Source: a virus | Direction: 5' to 3' (one strand) | Length of the DNA: 54,704 nucleotides | IMG/VR virus record: IMGVR_UViG_3300047578_000001 | Coordinates: 1 to 54,704 of that record | Part shown: piece after piece, positions 29,881 to 38,075 of the stretch | Layout of the letters: each line of letters starts with the position of its first letter | Numbering within the stretch: position 1 is the stretch's first letter | The notes under the pieces: generated by a model | What the model saw: the letters and a program-made list of their open reading frames with translations, nothing else | Databases searched by the model: none | Told to the model about the DNA's origin: nothing | Made by a program: the position numbers and the translations under genes

Positions 29881-30377
29881 GGTTCTTCTACGACACCGAG
29901 TTCTATGAGAACGGATGGGAAAACCCCATCGACTTGATTTCCATCGGCATTGTTGCCGAGGATGGTCGTGAGCTGTACCTGGAGAACGCGGACTTCGATC
30001 CTGCCAACGTGCCTGCGGGTCACTTCTTGGTCGACAATGTGTTCCCCTGGCTGTACGACACTCCGGATGCTTTGCTACACCGACACCAGATACGAGACGA
30101 GGTCTACAAGTTCCTGGTGCTGGATTCCCCCGAGGAAGACCATGAACTATGGGGATACTACGCCGACTACGATCATGTGATCCTGGCCCAGTTGTTCGGG
30201 ACTATGGTCGACATGCCGGACGAGCTTCCCTGGTACACCCTGGACCTGAAGCAGGAGATCCATCGCTTGGGTATCGATCAGCTACCAGCCCAGTTGGGTG
30301 TACAGCATCACGCACTGGCCGATGCCAGGTGGAACAAGGTGGTCATGAACCACCTTCAACTACAGTGGAAGGACTGA
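29877..30377 (+). CDS. Rv2179c-like 3'-5' exoribonuclease (166 aa)
   Basis: DEDDh-type exonuclease: FFYDTEFYENG ... LISIGIVAEDGRELY (Asp and Glu of motif I), YYADYDHVIL (motif II) and HHALADARWN (His and Asp of motif III). It matches the Mycobacterium Rv2179c family of RNA-trimming enzymes found in many actinobacteriophages. May trim RNA ends for the ligases. Confidence 0.85.
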   Translation: MRFFYDTEFYENGWENPIDLISIGIVAEDGRELYLENADFDPANVPAGHFLVDNVFPWLYDTPDALLHRHQIRDEVYKFLVLDSPEEDHELWGYYADYDHVILAQLFGTMVDMPDELPWYTLDLKQEIHRLGIDQLPAQLGVQHHALADARWNKVVMNHLQLQWKD

Positions 30378-30382
30378 CAACC

Positions 30383-30640
30383 ATGAACAAGGCTCTCAGA
30401 TCGATTCTAAGCGTCTCAGTGGCCCTAGCCCTAGTTGGGTGTGGGTCAGCCCCTTACAGGGCTGCACAGGCCGTCTCAGGCCCAGCAAACAACCCCGACA
30501 GGGTTCTGGACATGTTCAGGACGCCCGACAACAGCTCGGATGTCATCCTGTTCTGTCGGAACGGGGACTACTACGTCTACATGAATGGTTACAAGGAGGG
30601 GAACATTTCACAGTTCCCCCACGACGAAAGGTGCAAGTAA
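30383..30640 (+). CDS. Putative lipoprotein (85 aa)
   Basis: Signal peptide with lipobox: basic start NKALRS, hydrophobic stretch SILSVSVALA, then LVGC with Cys20 as lipidation site. The mature part is small and soluble with one more Cys pair position. Phage lipoproteins of this size often block superinfection at the cell envelope (for example T5 Llp); here this is inference. Confidence 0.75.
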   Translation: MNKALRSILSVSVALALVGCGSAPYRAAQAVSGPANNPDRVLDMFRTPDNSSDVILFCRNGDYYVYMNGYKEGNISQFPHDERCK

Positions 30641-30871
30641 ATGCCCCCGGTTACCTGGCTCTGGACGGTTCACACCGCCTACCCACAGAAGCCACTGGCA
30701 ATCTTCGACCAGAAGGCCAAGCTTGTGGTCTGGTTGAAGTCACTGCCTGAGCTGTCCGAGTTCCACTTCTTCAAGGCTCCGATCGCAGATCCATTCCGGG
30801 TGTCTGTGGTTGAGCTGTACGAACTCCTCCCGGATTACGTCCCGCCGGGCGAGGAGCCACCCAATCCCTGA
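30641..30871 (+). CDS. Hypothetical protein (76 aa)
   Basis: ATG right after the lipoprotein stop; ribosome site AAAGG. Aromatic, Pro-rich C-terminus. No membrane segment. Unknown function. Confidence 0.65.
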   Translation: MPPVTWLWTVHTAYPQKPLAIFDQKAKLVVWLKSLPELSEFHFFKAPIADPFRVSVVELYELLPDYVPPGEEPPNP

Positions 30872-30956
30872 TAACATCTACGTGTGTGACCACTGCGGTG
30901 GTCGAAACGCAAGTTCATGCGATGACGACTGCACAGGAAGAGGTTGGGGAAAATGA
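30864..30956 (+). CDS. Zinc-knuckle micro-protein with apparent ATC start (30 aa)
   Basis: The open frame gives (I)PDNIYVCDHCGGRNASSC ... CTG. GAGGAG lies 7 nt before ATC 30864; the only standard start is an internal GTG (30882) that would remove the residues resembling the minus-strand micro-gene 49627 (MPDKIEIFYCPDC). CxxC plus two more Cys fit one zinc. Overlaps both neighbours. Confidence 0.55.
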   Translation: MPDNIYVCDHCGGRNASSCDDDCTGRGWGK

Positions 30957-31051
30957 GTGAACCAGTTGACAACGATCCGCCCCCGGAGGACTTGGTCGAG
31001 AAGGTCCAGAAGCGGTTGCACGAGGAGTTGGACAAGGAAGACGATGACTGA
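30953..31051 (+). CDS. Acidic micro-protein 1 (32 aa)
   Basis: ATG in the ATGA overlap with the previous gene. Acidic with a short charged helix. First of five acidic micro-genes at the operon end. Confidence 0.5.
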   Translation: MSEPVDNDPPPEDLVEKVQKRLHEELDKEDDD

Positions 31052-31151
31052 TCCCAACGGCAATAAACTGACCCAAGAGGAAATGGAACAGATTCGCGAC
31101 ATCTTGGGTCGTGAAGCAGATGATTACATCCGTCCCTGGGAAGATGACTAA
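31044..31151 (+). CDS. Acidic micro-protein 2 (35 aa)
   Basis: ATG inside an ATGACTGA overlap. LTQEEMEQIRDILG helix then acidic end. Confidence 0.5.
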   Translation: MTDPNGNKLTQEEMEQIRDILGREADDYIRPWEDD

Positions 31152-31242
31152 CCCGGACGACGAAGACCTTCGGGTCTTCATTGCACAGTTGAATGAAATA
31201 GAACCCAAGTGGCCTGAGGAGGAGGAGGTTGATAATGGGTAA
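31144..31242 (+). CDS. Acidic micro-protein 3 (32 aa)
   Basis: ATG inside an ATGACTAA overlap. Acidic with a central helix (DLRVFIAQLNEIE). Confidence 0.5.
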   Translation: MTNPDDEDLRVFIAQLNEIEPKWPEEEEVDNG

Positions 31243-31345
31243 GCACAGTGCCGATGGTGATGGCCTGTCCGACGATGAGCTTGACCGGCTCTGGCAGGAA
31301 ATGGAAGACGAGTCCGACGAAGATCCCGAGGAATCTGATGGCTGA
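31235..31345 (+). CDS. Acidic micro-protein 4 (36 aa)
   Basis: ATG 31235 after GGAGGAGG. Very high Asp/Glu content with LSDDELDRLWQEME helix. Confidence 0.5.
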   Translation: MGKHSADGDGLSDDELDRLWQEMEDESDEDPEESDG

Positions 31346-31418
31346 TCCAGAAGGTGAAGACGACCTGGACCTTGAGGATTACATCGACATCCTCACCGGC
31401 GACTTCGACCTAGAGTAA
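31338..31418 (+). CDS. Acidic micro-protein 5 (26 aa)
   Basis: ATG inside an ATGGCTGA overlap. Almost half Asp/Glu. Last gene of the rightward operon, ending just before the terminator. Confidence 0.5.
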   Translation: MADPEGEDDLDLEDYIDILTGDFDLE

Positions 31419-31424
31419 AACAAC

Positions 31425-31461
31425 AAAAGCCCCCACCCGGATTCCGGGTGGGGGCTTTTTT
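31425..31461. terminator. Bidirectional Rho-independent terminator
   Basis: A-run, a 12-bp perfect stem (arm GCCCCCACCCGG) with loop ATT, then T6. It works in both directions and separates the converging early (+) and late (-) operons. Confidence 0.95.
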
Positions 31462-31472
31462 GCGTTTCTGTG

Positions 31473-31691
31473 TTATTTCACGATACTAGGGCTGTGGGGA
31501 GCACCCACATTCTTCAGGGCCAAGCCCTTCAGAACAACCAGGACTGCGCCACCAAGGCCTACGCCGAGCGCAGCCTTAAAATCCAGGTGCAGGACATCCA
31601 GAACATCCAAACCGGTGACACTCAGGACACCTGCGGCGAAGCCCTGTACCGTCTCTTCGGCAAGGGCCTTCCAGTACTGTGCGGTCCACAT
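31473..31691 (-). CDS. Holin, r1t type (72 aa)
   Basis: Last gene of the late operon. MWTAQYWKALAEETVQGFAAGVLSV ... HLDFKAALGVGLGGAVLVVLKGLAL fits the r1t holin pattern: N-terminal W-T-x-x-F/Y-W-K and two hydrophobic segments, the second Gly-rich. It would make the membrane lesion that frees the two endolysins (52551, 51592). ATG 31691 after AAAGAGGA. Confidence 0.85.
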   Translation of the reverse strand: MWTAQYWKALAEETVQGFAAGVLSVTGLDVLDVLHLDFKAALGVGLGGAVLVVLKGLALKNVGAPHSPSIVK

Positions 31692-31702
31692 AATTCCTCT
31701 TT

Positions 31703-31993
31703 CTACTTGTTTACGATCATAAATACAACCACGGCCACAAGAACAGGAAACACAAGGGAGGTCAAAATTGCCCATACTGCTTGCCTGGACGAAGTTTGAC
31801 GTAGTTGAGTCTCATATTCAAACTTACCTTCGAGGGTGGTCAAGTCCTTGCGTAGCTCCATGATCTCATGACCCTGGGTTGCCGATTCAACGTCGTGTCT
31901 GTTGATGTATTCGGACAACTTGTCCCCGAGAGACCTTATCTCGGTATACAGCTCTGTCATTCCAATGGAATGCACCGTGTAATCCTCCGTCAT
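31703..31993 (-). CDS. Coiled-coil protein with C-terminal membrane anchor (96 aa)
   Basis: Residues 10-65 form a charged coiled coil; the last 23 residues are one membrane helix (AVWAILTSLVFPVLVAVVVFMIV). Proteins like this sit beside holins in many actinobacteriophages and may regulate lysis. ATG overlaps the previous gene. Confidence 0.75.
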   Translation of the reverse strand: MTEDYTVHSIGMTELYTEIRSLGDKLSEYINRHDVESATQGHEIMELRKDLTTLEGKFEYETQLRQTSSRQAVWAILTSLVFPVLVAVVVFMIVNK

Positions 31994-32532
31994 TATAGCG
32001 GTCCCATGTATTCGATGGAGATCCAGGGAGCCCTCCCCGTCCCTGACTCACGTACGAGGTTAAGACCGATAGAAGACCACATCCACACAGAATACACATC
32101 GGCTGCTGCGATACGGAAGGTAGCCGACGTCCCGAGGGACACACCGCCGGTTGCGGCGTTCTTACCCCTGTCTTGGGTCGCATCGGATGTGGGTGCGAAC
32201 CACAGATACAGACCGGCGTTCGCATCCGTTCGGATACTGGAAGAGAACGTGTAGACACCCGCAGTCGCGAATGTGAATGACCTCGTGGTGCTACCCGTGT
32301 AGGTAATCCCCGACCCAGCATTGAGAGATGTATCGAAAGGGACCTTGGTGTTGGTAGTAGCAGAAATAGCCTGGGAAGCGTTATGCCTGCGTTCGATGTT
32401 GGACGGGGTACCCGGAGTCACCGCCGTGACTCGGGTGTCCAAGTCCAGGATATTGTCGATAAGGATGTTGTAGTCCGCAGAGCTGGCAACGTTACCAGCC
32501 ACCGCATCATTCATCGGCAGAGTAAGTGCCAT
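31993..32532 (-). CDS. Minor tail / receptor-type beta protein (179 aa)
   Basis: N-terminal ADYNILIDNILDLDTRVTAV resembles tail-fibre anchoring segments; residues about 55-179 look like a C1q/TNF-like jelly roll (FTFATAGVYTFSSSIRTD). Probably a tip component that contacts the host surface. Starts 2 nt after the large minor tail gene. Confidence 0.75.
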   Translation of the reverse strand: MALTLPMNDAVAGNVASSADYNILIDNILDLDTRVTAVTPGTPSNIERRHNASQAISATTNTKVPFDTSLNAGSGITYTGSTTRSFTFATAGVYTFSSSIRTDANAGLYLWFAPTSDATQDRGKNAATGGVSLGTSATFRIAAADVYSVWMWSSIGLNLVRESGTGRAPWISIEYMGPL

Positions 32533-32533
32533 G

Positions 32534-34957
32534 TTAACCCCAAACGAAGGTAGAGCCCCAGATGCCGTACTGGTTGGAGTCCCAGATACCTGCTGGTGCT
32601 GCGATCAATTCAACTGAGAGTGTGTCGGTCAGTCCCGAGTCCACAGAATACTGCCTGCGGATACCCTGAATCTGAACGTCGAATCGTTCTCCGAAACCAT
32701 CCCTGTCATGAATCCTCAGGGTGTCGCCAAACTGAAGGCGGGGGTCGCCTGCGATGGTGATGGCCTGGGTTGTCGGAACTGGAAGCTCGGTCCCTGGCAT
32801 GAGGTAGGAAACCATGCCCCCGTAGTTCACCATCTCCTGGTAGAAGTCTCCGGACAGCCGCAGGTTCTTACCACCATAGGTGTCGATAGAGTCCTGCGCC
32901 TTGAACAGGGTGAGCTGGGAGTCGAAGGTCTCGATCCGGGTTCCACCCACACGGAATGCTGCGCCCCCAGTATCCTTTGCAAGACGTGCTGGTTCGGCAT
33001 ACCCATTATAGAAGTTCACCACGACCTGGCCCAGGTTGTCGAAGTACACATAGATGTCGACCCCTGAGGTCTTACCATCATCCTCAGCCCAGTTAGCCCC
33101 GTCGTACCACTGTACGACATACCCATGATCCAGGATGTCATCCCATTCGGGGATTGGTCCTCCCACGGTTGAACTGTACCTGGTGATCTTACCTGGGTTA
33201 GGACTCAGAACCTCGTCCGACCAGATCCGGAACAGTTTACGTTCCGCACCTTCAACGTAGAACTCCCATTCCGAGTTGGATTCGTACGACGCAGCCTGGA
33301 AGGCTCGTCGTTTCCCGGACTGGACTGTCCAGATATTTCGCACCGAGTCCAACGAGTTGGTGATTTCCAAACCGGTCACATCATCCAGTGTCAGTTCCCT
33401 GACGATGGTGCTACGTAGATTCCGCATACGTTCTGCATTCCAGAACCTGAAAATACCTGACTCATCCCAGAAGATGGACCCAAACTCGGCCGAAGCCACG
33501 TTGGCCGCGACCTCCCAGGCGTCGTCTCCCTGGTGAACCGGCATATAAGACAGCCCGTTCCGCCCGTTGTCCAACACCGCCGTGTACGAAGGCGTCCTGC
33601 CACCCCACTGGAGAGCAGAAGCCACGGACAAAGACCCGAAGTTGGTTGCGGTGTAGTAAATATCGCTGAGTGAACAGCGGTGATCCACGGTGAACAAGCC
33701 CTTAAGCTCATCGACAGCAGCCACCCATGTCTTGGCAGACCCAAGATCCTGGTAGTTACCCGAGTTGTTGGTATTGACACCAGCCGCCACATAAACCTGG
33801 GGTCCTGCGGCATTGAAGTAGTCCCACACCACGTTGATACGCTGGTAATCCCCTGTCGTGGGGATATTAACCTTGGACGAAATGGCCGTCGTAACCAGAG
33901 TCTCGTCTTCGAACTCGGTCCAGACCTGTCCGTTCTGGATCATCACGGAGATGACATAAAATTCTCCCAGACGAACATGGATAACTTCGTGCTCGGCTGC
34001 GGTCAGGTAAAAGGTGTTGCGAGGCCCCCGTAGGTTCAGTGTGAACCCAAGAACCTGCATACCCAGAGAAGACATCCGGTCACGATCGGTGCACCAGTAC
34101 TTCAGGATGGAATCACCGGTTGTTCCGAGTGCTGCCAACGCCATTGGTGGCGTTGTGGGCTCCGGGGAGTTGGGATTGGTAGGACCCAGGAGGTTGTACA
34201 TGACCTCGCCCGTGTCTTCGGTGAAGGGGTAGGTCTGTACGTTCCAGTTGTCCAGCCACCCAATAGATGGCAGCCACGAACCCGTTCCGTTGATCCAAAT
34301 CTGGGGTCCGGTGACGTCGTCATCGTCCAAACCATTCTCTTCACGGGAAGTGGGACGGTAGGGGGTTGGGCTGACCTTACATTCACGAAGGCAGTGGTCC
34401 ATAACCCATTGCGGATCTGCCAATTGGGCTTCGATGATGCCACGCGAAGCGTGGTAGTCGTAGATAGCCCACACAGGGAACGTAATAGGCCTGCGCATGA
34501 GTTCTGCACGGTCGATAGCACTCAGGGAAACCAGTCCTGAGCCCCTATTCGGGGTGATACTCCGGACATTGCCGATAAACTGGGGGTACCACACCATTCC
34601 GATGGATGTTTGCACGCCGATGTCGTACTTAATCTCGACACCAATGGTTTCCTGGTGGAAAAAGGGAGACCTAGGCTGATACGGGCTGAAAATACCCGAG
34701 AACGGAATCCCCGTGTATTCCCCAGACAGAATTACATCCATTTGAGCAGCACCAGCACCCTCGATGAGGGTTACTTCCTGTGGAGCAGACCCCTTCAGGG
34801 ACCTGTCGGTGCTGACATCACGTGCGTAACGGGACAGGTCGCTCAACGCGTGGGTGAACAACCCATCCCGGTTCCAGTCGGCCAGGAGACGAATACGGAA
34901 CTCGCGGTCTGATGCCTTGATGGCTGTGGTAGCCTCGGCACCTCCTTGGTTCTGCAT
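32534..34957 (-). CDS. Large minor tail protein, Tal-like (807 aa)
   Basis: Third after the tape measure in order (tape measure, Dit-like, this), the place of the tail-associated hub protein. Beta-rich; FRIRLLADWNRDGLF at the start is typical of actinobacteriophage minor tail proteins. ATG 34957 has GGAGG just upstream; the frame extends 36 codons further without support. Forms the tail tip that attaches to the cell. Confidence 0.85.
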   Translation of the reverse strand: MQNQGGAEATTAIKASDREFRIRLLADWNRDGLFTHALSDLSRYARDVSTDRSLKGSAPQEVTLIEGAGAAQMDVILSGEYTGIPFSGIFSPYQPRSPFFHQETIGVEIKYDIGVQTSIGMVWYPQFIGNVRSITPNRGSGLVSLSAIDRAELMRRPITFPVWAIYDYHASRGIIEAQLADPQWVMDHCLRECKVSPTPYRPTSREENGLDDDDVTGPQIWINGTGSWLPSIGWLDNWNVQTYPFTEDTGEVMYNLLGPTNPNSPEPTTPPMALAALGTTGDSILKYWCTDRDRMSSLGMQVLGFTLNLRGPRNTFYLTAAEHEVIHVRLGEFYVISVMIQNGQVWTEFEDETLVTTAISSKVNIPTTGDYQRINVVWDYFNAAGPQVYVAAGVNTNNSGNYQDLGSAKTWVAAVDELKGLFTVDHRCSLSDIYYTATNFGSLSVASALQWGGRTPSYTAVLDNGRNGLSYMPVHQGDDAWEVAANVASAEFGSIFWDESGIFRFWNAERMRNLRSTIVRELTLDDVTGLEITNSLDSVRNIWTVQSGKRRAFQAASYESNSEWEFYVEGAERKLFRIWSDEVLSPNPGKITRYSSTVGGPIPEWDDILDHGYVVQWYDGANWAEDDGKTSGVDIYVYFDNLGQVVVNFYNGYAEPARLAKDTGGAAFRVGGTRIETFDSQLTLFKAQDSIDTYGGKNLRLSGDFYQEMVNYGGMVSYLMPGTELPVPTTQAITIAGDPRLQFGDTLRIHDRDGFGERFDVQIQGIRRQYSVDSGLTDTLSVELIAAPAGIWDSNQYGIWGSTFVWG

Positions 34958-34959
34958 TT

Positions 34960-35790
34960 TTACGCCTCCAATAGTGTGATTGTGCAATCCATGAGTGGAT
35001 ACCTCGGTGAGGTTGACGGCAATTGGTCGATCAGGACTGCCGGTGCCCCGCCACCCAGGTCCCACGACGTCACAGACGCCCCTGATTCGACCTGTGCGGC
35101 TGACAGGTTCATAGACGTAGTAGCCACTGCCGACAAGACCATACGGGCCGCACAGGCGTTGCTGGGGGCCGTCCTGGTGATGGTGTACCTAGCCCACGAC
35201 GTGGTGACCGCCGTAGCCTCCGTGGTGGACGATGACAGGAGTACATTGTCCTTGTCGTAATAGTCGAACTTCAGCAACGCGGAGATGGCCGAGTCGCCCT
35301 TGATGTACACAGACCCCGTGATCTGTTCAAGTGGGAAGATGGGGTTGTGCATATCAGGGTCCCACGCAGCAATACTCGATGCTGTGCGTCCGGTCCACCT
35401 CAGGCAACGAGTGCCATAGCCTGCTGCTGAAGGGAAGTCGGACACCCATTCCCAGTCCCCGGCAGAAAACCGGAGACCAGGACGGGAAGAACTGACCGCA
35501 TTGCACGAAGCACCATATTCTGACAGGCGATTCTTGCGGAGCGGGTTGATAAGGCGGTGCGGGCCAGGGATGTGCCGGGAAGCCAACGCCTGGAGCCAGC
35601 GGTAGTCCGCCTCGGTGAGGAGGCGGAACGACAGCGCTAGATCCTGCTTGACTCCGGTGGTATCCATAGTCCTGGCACCACTCAGAGCCTGATGGACTCC
35701 ACCATAACGAACATCCGTGATGGTCATGCTGACCTCCGGAGTGTCCAGTTCACGGAGGTTGCCCAATGGGCCTAGGTACCAGGAAACCAT
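34960..35790 (-). CDS. Dit-like distal tail protein (276 aa)
   Basis: Follows the tape measure gene. N-terminal GPLGNLRELDTPEVSMTITDVRYGG ... matches distal-tail proteins; the C-terminal half (VYIKGDSAISALLKFDYYD) looks like a carbohydrate-binding jelly roll. Would form the ring joining tube and tip. Confidence 0.8.
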   Translation of the reverse strand: MVSWYLGPLGNLRELDTPEVSMTITDVRYGGVHQALSGARTMDTTGVKQDLALSFRLLTEADYRWLQALASRHIPGPHRLINPLRKNRLSEYGASCNAVSSSRPGLRFSAGDWEWVSDFPSAAGYGTRCLRWTGRTASSIAAWDPDMHNPIFPLEQITGSVYIKGDSAISALLKFDYYDKDNVLLSSSTTEATAVTTSWARYTITRTAPSNACAARMVLSAVATTSMNLSAAQVESGASVTSWDLGGGAPAVLIDQLPSTSPRYPLMDCTITLLEA

Positions 35791-38072
35791 TATCGCCTCT
35801 TGTTCAGATTATTGGTCTTGTTGACCATTCGGGTCAAGCCATTTGCGTCCATTTCGACAGACCAGCCGCTGAGCGCAGCAGCAACCTTGTCGCTGATGCT
35901 ACCAAATCCGTCAGACTGTACTGCTGCTTCGATATCCATAGCAGCCTGAGTCTGCCCAGCCACATCCTCGATTGCCGATATTGCATCAGGAGCTGCTGAA
36001 CGAATACCTTCGGCAAACCCCTCGACCAGAGCCGCACCGGAGAAGGTTGTCCACCCGCGCCCCGAGAACGGACCCTGCTTGGCAGGGGAGAAGGGCAGGA
36101 AGCTCCGGATGTTATCGACAACACCCTTGATTGCGTTACCAGCAGCACCGATCATGGACTTGATACCATCAATCAAACCTTGGACGATCTTTCGACCGGC
36201 ATCGGCCAGCATCTTTCCGGTATCACCCAACGAACCGATGATTTCCAGTGGAAGACCGAGGAAGAAATCGATGACCAGGTCAAGTCCGGCTTCGATGACA
36301 CTACCCAGGATATCCACAGCACCCTTGGCCATCTCCTGGATACCATCCCAGAATTGACCCCAGTCGCCTGTGATCAGACCAATGAATGCGTCGATGACAC
36401 CAGTGATGTATTCGATGACACCCTTGATGATATCCTTGACAGGACCCATCACATCCTTCACGATCTGCAAGAAACCGTTGAAGGCTGGTACCAGGTTATC
36501 AATGATCCACCCCACCAGGTCTGCAATTGCAGGCACGATATTGATAAAGGCGTCGATCATATCCAGGATAAACGGAGTCAGGTCCTTGATTGCCTGGATA
36601 ATCAGAGGCAATACCTCTTCTGCAAACCGCATGAGGTGGGGCATCAGATCCTTCATCACATCAATGATGGCCTGAAGAATTTCCGAACCCAACTCGATCA
36701 GCGAGGGAAGCAGCGGTGTGATTGCGGTCAGCAAATCCGTGACAAACTTGACGATCTGATCGAACAACGGCATCAAGTCGGTGAAGGCCTGCATCAGCTT
36801 TTCGCTGATGATCAGAGCCAGTTCCTTGAATGCGTTCAACAATGGTTCGATGAACGGCTCAAGGGCGGTCAATGCCTTCAGGAGTGTATCCCCTAGGATC
36901 TTGGCGATTGTTTCGAGAAGCGGACTCAGTCCGTCCAGGGCTCCACCCACAAGCTCACCGAAGATGTCGGCCAGCTTCAGGAATGCTGGGGTCAACTTGT
37001 CGAAGATGGGAACCAGGGCTTCGAATGCCTTGCCCAAGACGTTGAACAGAATCTCTGACAATTTGGTCAGAGCTGGCATCAGCGACACCAAGGCGTCACC
37101 AAAGCCCTTGAATAGATCCGCGATCGGACCACCCAAGACTCCCATTGCGTCAAGACCCGCACCAAACAACTTGGTGAACACGTCAAGCAAAGCACCTGTT
37201 ACCTTGGCCAGGCCATCGAGGGCATCAAACAGGGTGCCAGACTTGACAGCCTCCTGGATCATGTCGTCGAAACCCTTGGTGAAGGTGTTGAACACATCGG
37301 CCAGCTTGCCGAACGACTCGGCACCAGCACTTGCCAGAGTCAGCAAGGTGCGGGTGAGCGATTCGATACCCGGCGTAATCTGCTGGAAGAACTGTCCTGT
37401 GTTATTCAGGAAGTTCTCGATCTGGGCCATGCCCTCCGAAGAAGTAACCACATTGGTGAATCCTTGTGCTACCGACACAAGACCTTCGGCAACCACGTTC
37501 AGTCCACGTTCAAGGACTGGAAACACAGAATTCAATTGCTCGAATACCGGGGTCAATCCCTGTTCAAATGTTGCAGACAACGAGTTCTTCAGACTCTCGA
37601 TAGAAGGTCCGAATACTTCTGCTGCCTTGGTGATACCATCCATGCCCAAGGCTACAGCCGCAAACGCACCGCCTGCCAGGAACAGCAACGACGGGAGTCC
37701 GGCCAGCAGGGTTGCAATCAGAGCCAGTGCGGGTGCCAGCAAAACCAAAACAGCAACGCCGATGAGGGCGAACCTGCTCATGCTACTGAATCCCTCACCT
37801 GCGGAAGTCGCAGCACCGCCGATATCCTTCAAACCCTTGACGTCGTCCTTGTTGACCCTGACACGAACAGTCTTGTCAAGAGAATCAATCTTCTTCTTGA
37901 GTGCTTCAAGCTCGGCTCGTGCGGCGGCAGTATCGGCTTCGACGTCGATACTGACCTTCATGTCCTTCAGAGTCTTCTTGAGCTGTGCTTCTAGTTCTTG
38001 CTTGAACTTGGAGGTATCCGGAACAACCTTGACGGATACGCGACCAATGGTAGAGCCGCCAGGGCTGCTCAT
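35790..38072 (-). CDS. Tape measure protein (760 aa)
   Basis: Longest gene, directly after the chaperone pair. N-terminal coiled coil (residues 10-90), a hydrophobic block near 105-150 (LVLLAPALALIATLLAG), long helical repeats and a Gly/Ser C-terminus. Sets tail length and helps DNA pass the membrane. At about 1.5 Angstrom per residue, 760 aa suggests a tail near 115 nm (estimate). Confidence 0.93.
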   Translation of the reverse strand: MSSPGGSTIGRVSVKVVPDTSKFKQELEAQLKKTLKDMKVSIDVEADTAAARAELEALKKKIDSLDKTVRVRVNKDDVKGLKDIGGAATSAGEGFSSMSRFALIGVAVLVLLAPALALIATLLAGLPSLLFLAGGAFAAVALGMDGITKAAEVFGPSIESLKNSLSATFEQGLTPVFEQLNSVFPVLERGLNVVAEGLVSVAQGFTNVVTSSEGMAQIENFLNNTGQFFQQITPGIESLTRTLLTLASAGAESFGKLADVFNTFTKGFDDMIQEAVKSGTLFDALDGLAKVTGALLDVFTKLFGAGLDAMGVLGGPIADLFKGFGDALVSLMPALTKLSEILFNVLGKAFEALVPIFDKLTPAFLKLADIFGELVGGALDGLSPLLETIAKILGDTLLKALTALEPFIEPLLNAFKELALIISEKLMQAFTDLMPLFDQIVKFVTDLLTAITPLLPSLIELGSEILQAIIDVMKDLMPHLMRFAEEVLPLIIQAIKDLTPFILDMIDAFINIVPAIADLVGWIIDNLVPAFNGFLQIVKDVMGPVKDIIKGVIEYITGVIDAFIGLITGDWGQFWDGIQEMAKGAVDILGSVIEAGLDLVIDFFLGLPLEIIGSLGDTGKMLADAGRKIVQGLIDGIKSMIGAAGNAIKGVVDNIRSFLPFSPAKQGPFSGRGWTTFSGAALVEGFAEGIRSAAPDAISAIEDVAGQTQAAMDIEAAVQSDGFGSISDKVAAALSGWSVEMDANGLTRMVNKTNNLNKRR

Positions 38073-38075
38073 ATA

